In this document: in pieces, positions 63,909 to 64,000 of the stretch
How positions within the stretch are numbered: the stretch's first letter is position 1
How the letters are laid out: every line of letters starts with the position of its first letter
NCBI GenBank assembly: GCA_016763735.1
Contig: JAESTE010000006.1
Location: 1-64,000 of the forward strand
Source of the DNA: Nitrospinaceae bacterium
GTDB lineage: Bacteria > Nitrospinota > Nitrospinia > Nitrospinales > VA-1
Direction: 5' to 3'
DNA length: 64,000 nucleotides
The notes under the pieces: model-generated
Told to the model about the DNA's origin: nothing
Databases searched by the model: none
What the model saw: only the letters and a program-made list of their open reading frames with translations
Position numbers and translations under genes: made by a program

Positions 63909-64000
63909 GCACAGACACTTGTACCTATTCGTTTCGTAAAACAGTTTACACCAGGCCTCCTTTCAGTTGCCAGAACACATGGCGTCTGCGGCGTGCGTAC

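Noticed and set aside
1..64000. CRISPR array, insertion sequences or bacterial operon signals
   Set aside because: No regularly spaced repeats, transposase frames or Shine-Dalgarno-type gene starts were seen; introns and Kozak contexts point to a eukaryotic virus.

Overview
The window is a GC-rich, gene-dense stretch of a large double-stranded DNA virus of a eukaryote, or an integrated copy of one. I assigned about 38 protein genes on both strands with short spacers. Several features point to a eukaryotic virus using the nucleus. Start codons often sit in vertebrate-type Kozak contexts (ccATGg). Polyadenylation-like hexamers overlap stop codons. At least three and probably four genes have short GT-AG introns (58-83 nt) whose removal restores reading frames, and one of them completes a zinc-binding motif. 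No DNA polymerase, major capsid protein, terminase, RNA polymerase subunit, tRNA or rRNA is visible, so the lineage cannot be assigned from this window. A histone-bearing, herpes-like lineage such as Mirusviricota and a nuclear invertebrate-virus lineage are both only possibilities.

Layout. 1-9035: three large surface proteins, namely an EGF-repeat type I protein (cut by the window edge), a 1311-residue spike-like protein with two helical regions, and a Cys-module type I protein. 9097-20473: a 2720-residue structural-type protein, a degenerate patatin-like protein, a small ORF and a RING-type protein. 20527-23853: an ankyrin protein, a membrane-anchored repeat protein and a primase large subunit (PriL), with many GTCGAC elements between them. 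23802-27968: four membrane proteins. 28098-33446: a spliced regulatory-type protein and a spliced member of a three-gene family, diverging from a long inverted repeat. 33544-36984: four unidentified proteins, one membrane-anchored. 37155-40897: a short spliced paralogue of the regulatory protein, a spliced RING/acidic protein, a small protein and an ESCRT-III (Snf7) homologue. 40959-41487: a second, longer inverted repeat with an AT-rich centre, the best candidate origin. 41606-50504: two more members of the three-gene family, a FEN/XPG-like nuclease, basic and Cys/His proteins and a GIY-YIG protein. 50796-53507: a leucine-rich protein, a histone H4-fold protein and two predicted N-myristoylated proteins. 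53829-63908: an 876-residue acidic/basic protein, a zinc protein, a 2127-residue protein and a small membrane protein.

Taken together, the genes suggest a virus that primes its own DNA synthesis (PriL), processes DNA with FEN-like and GIY-YIG-like proteins, packages or regulates chromatin with its own H4-like histone, and remodels host membranes with its own ESCRT-III subunit. Surface proteins cluster at the left end. The GTCGAC clusters and two large inverted repeats look like shared cis-elements of the genome.
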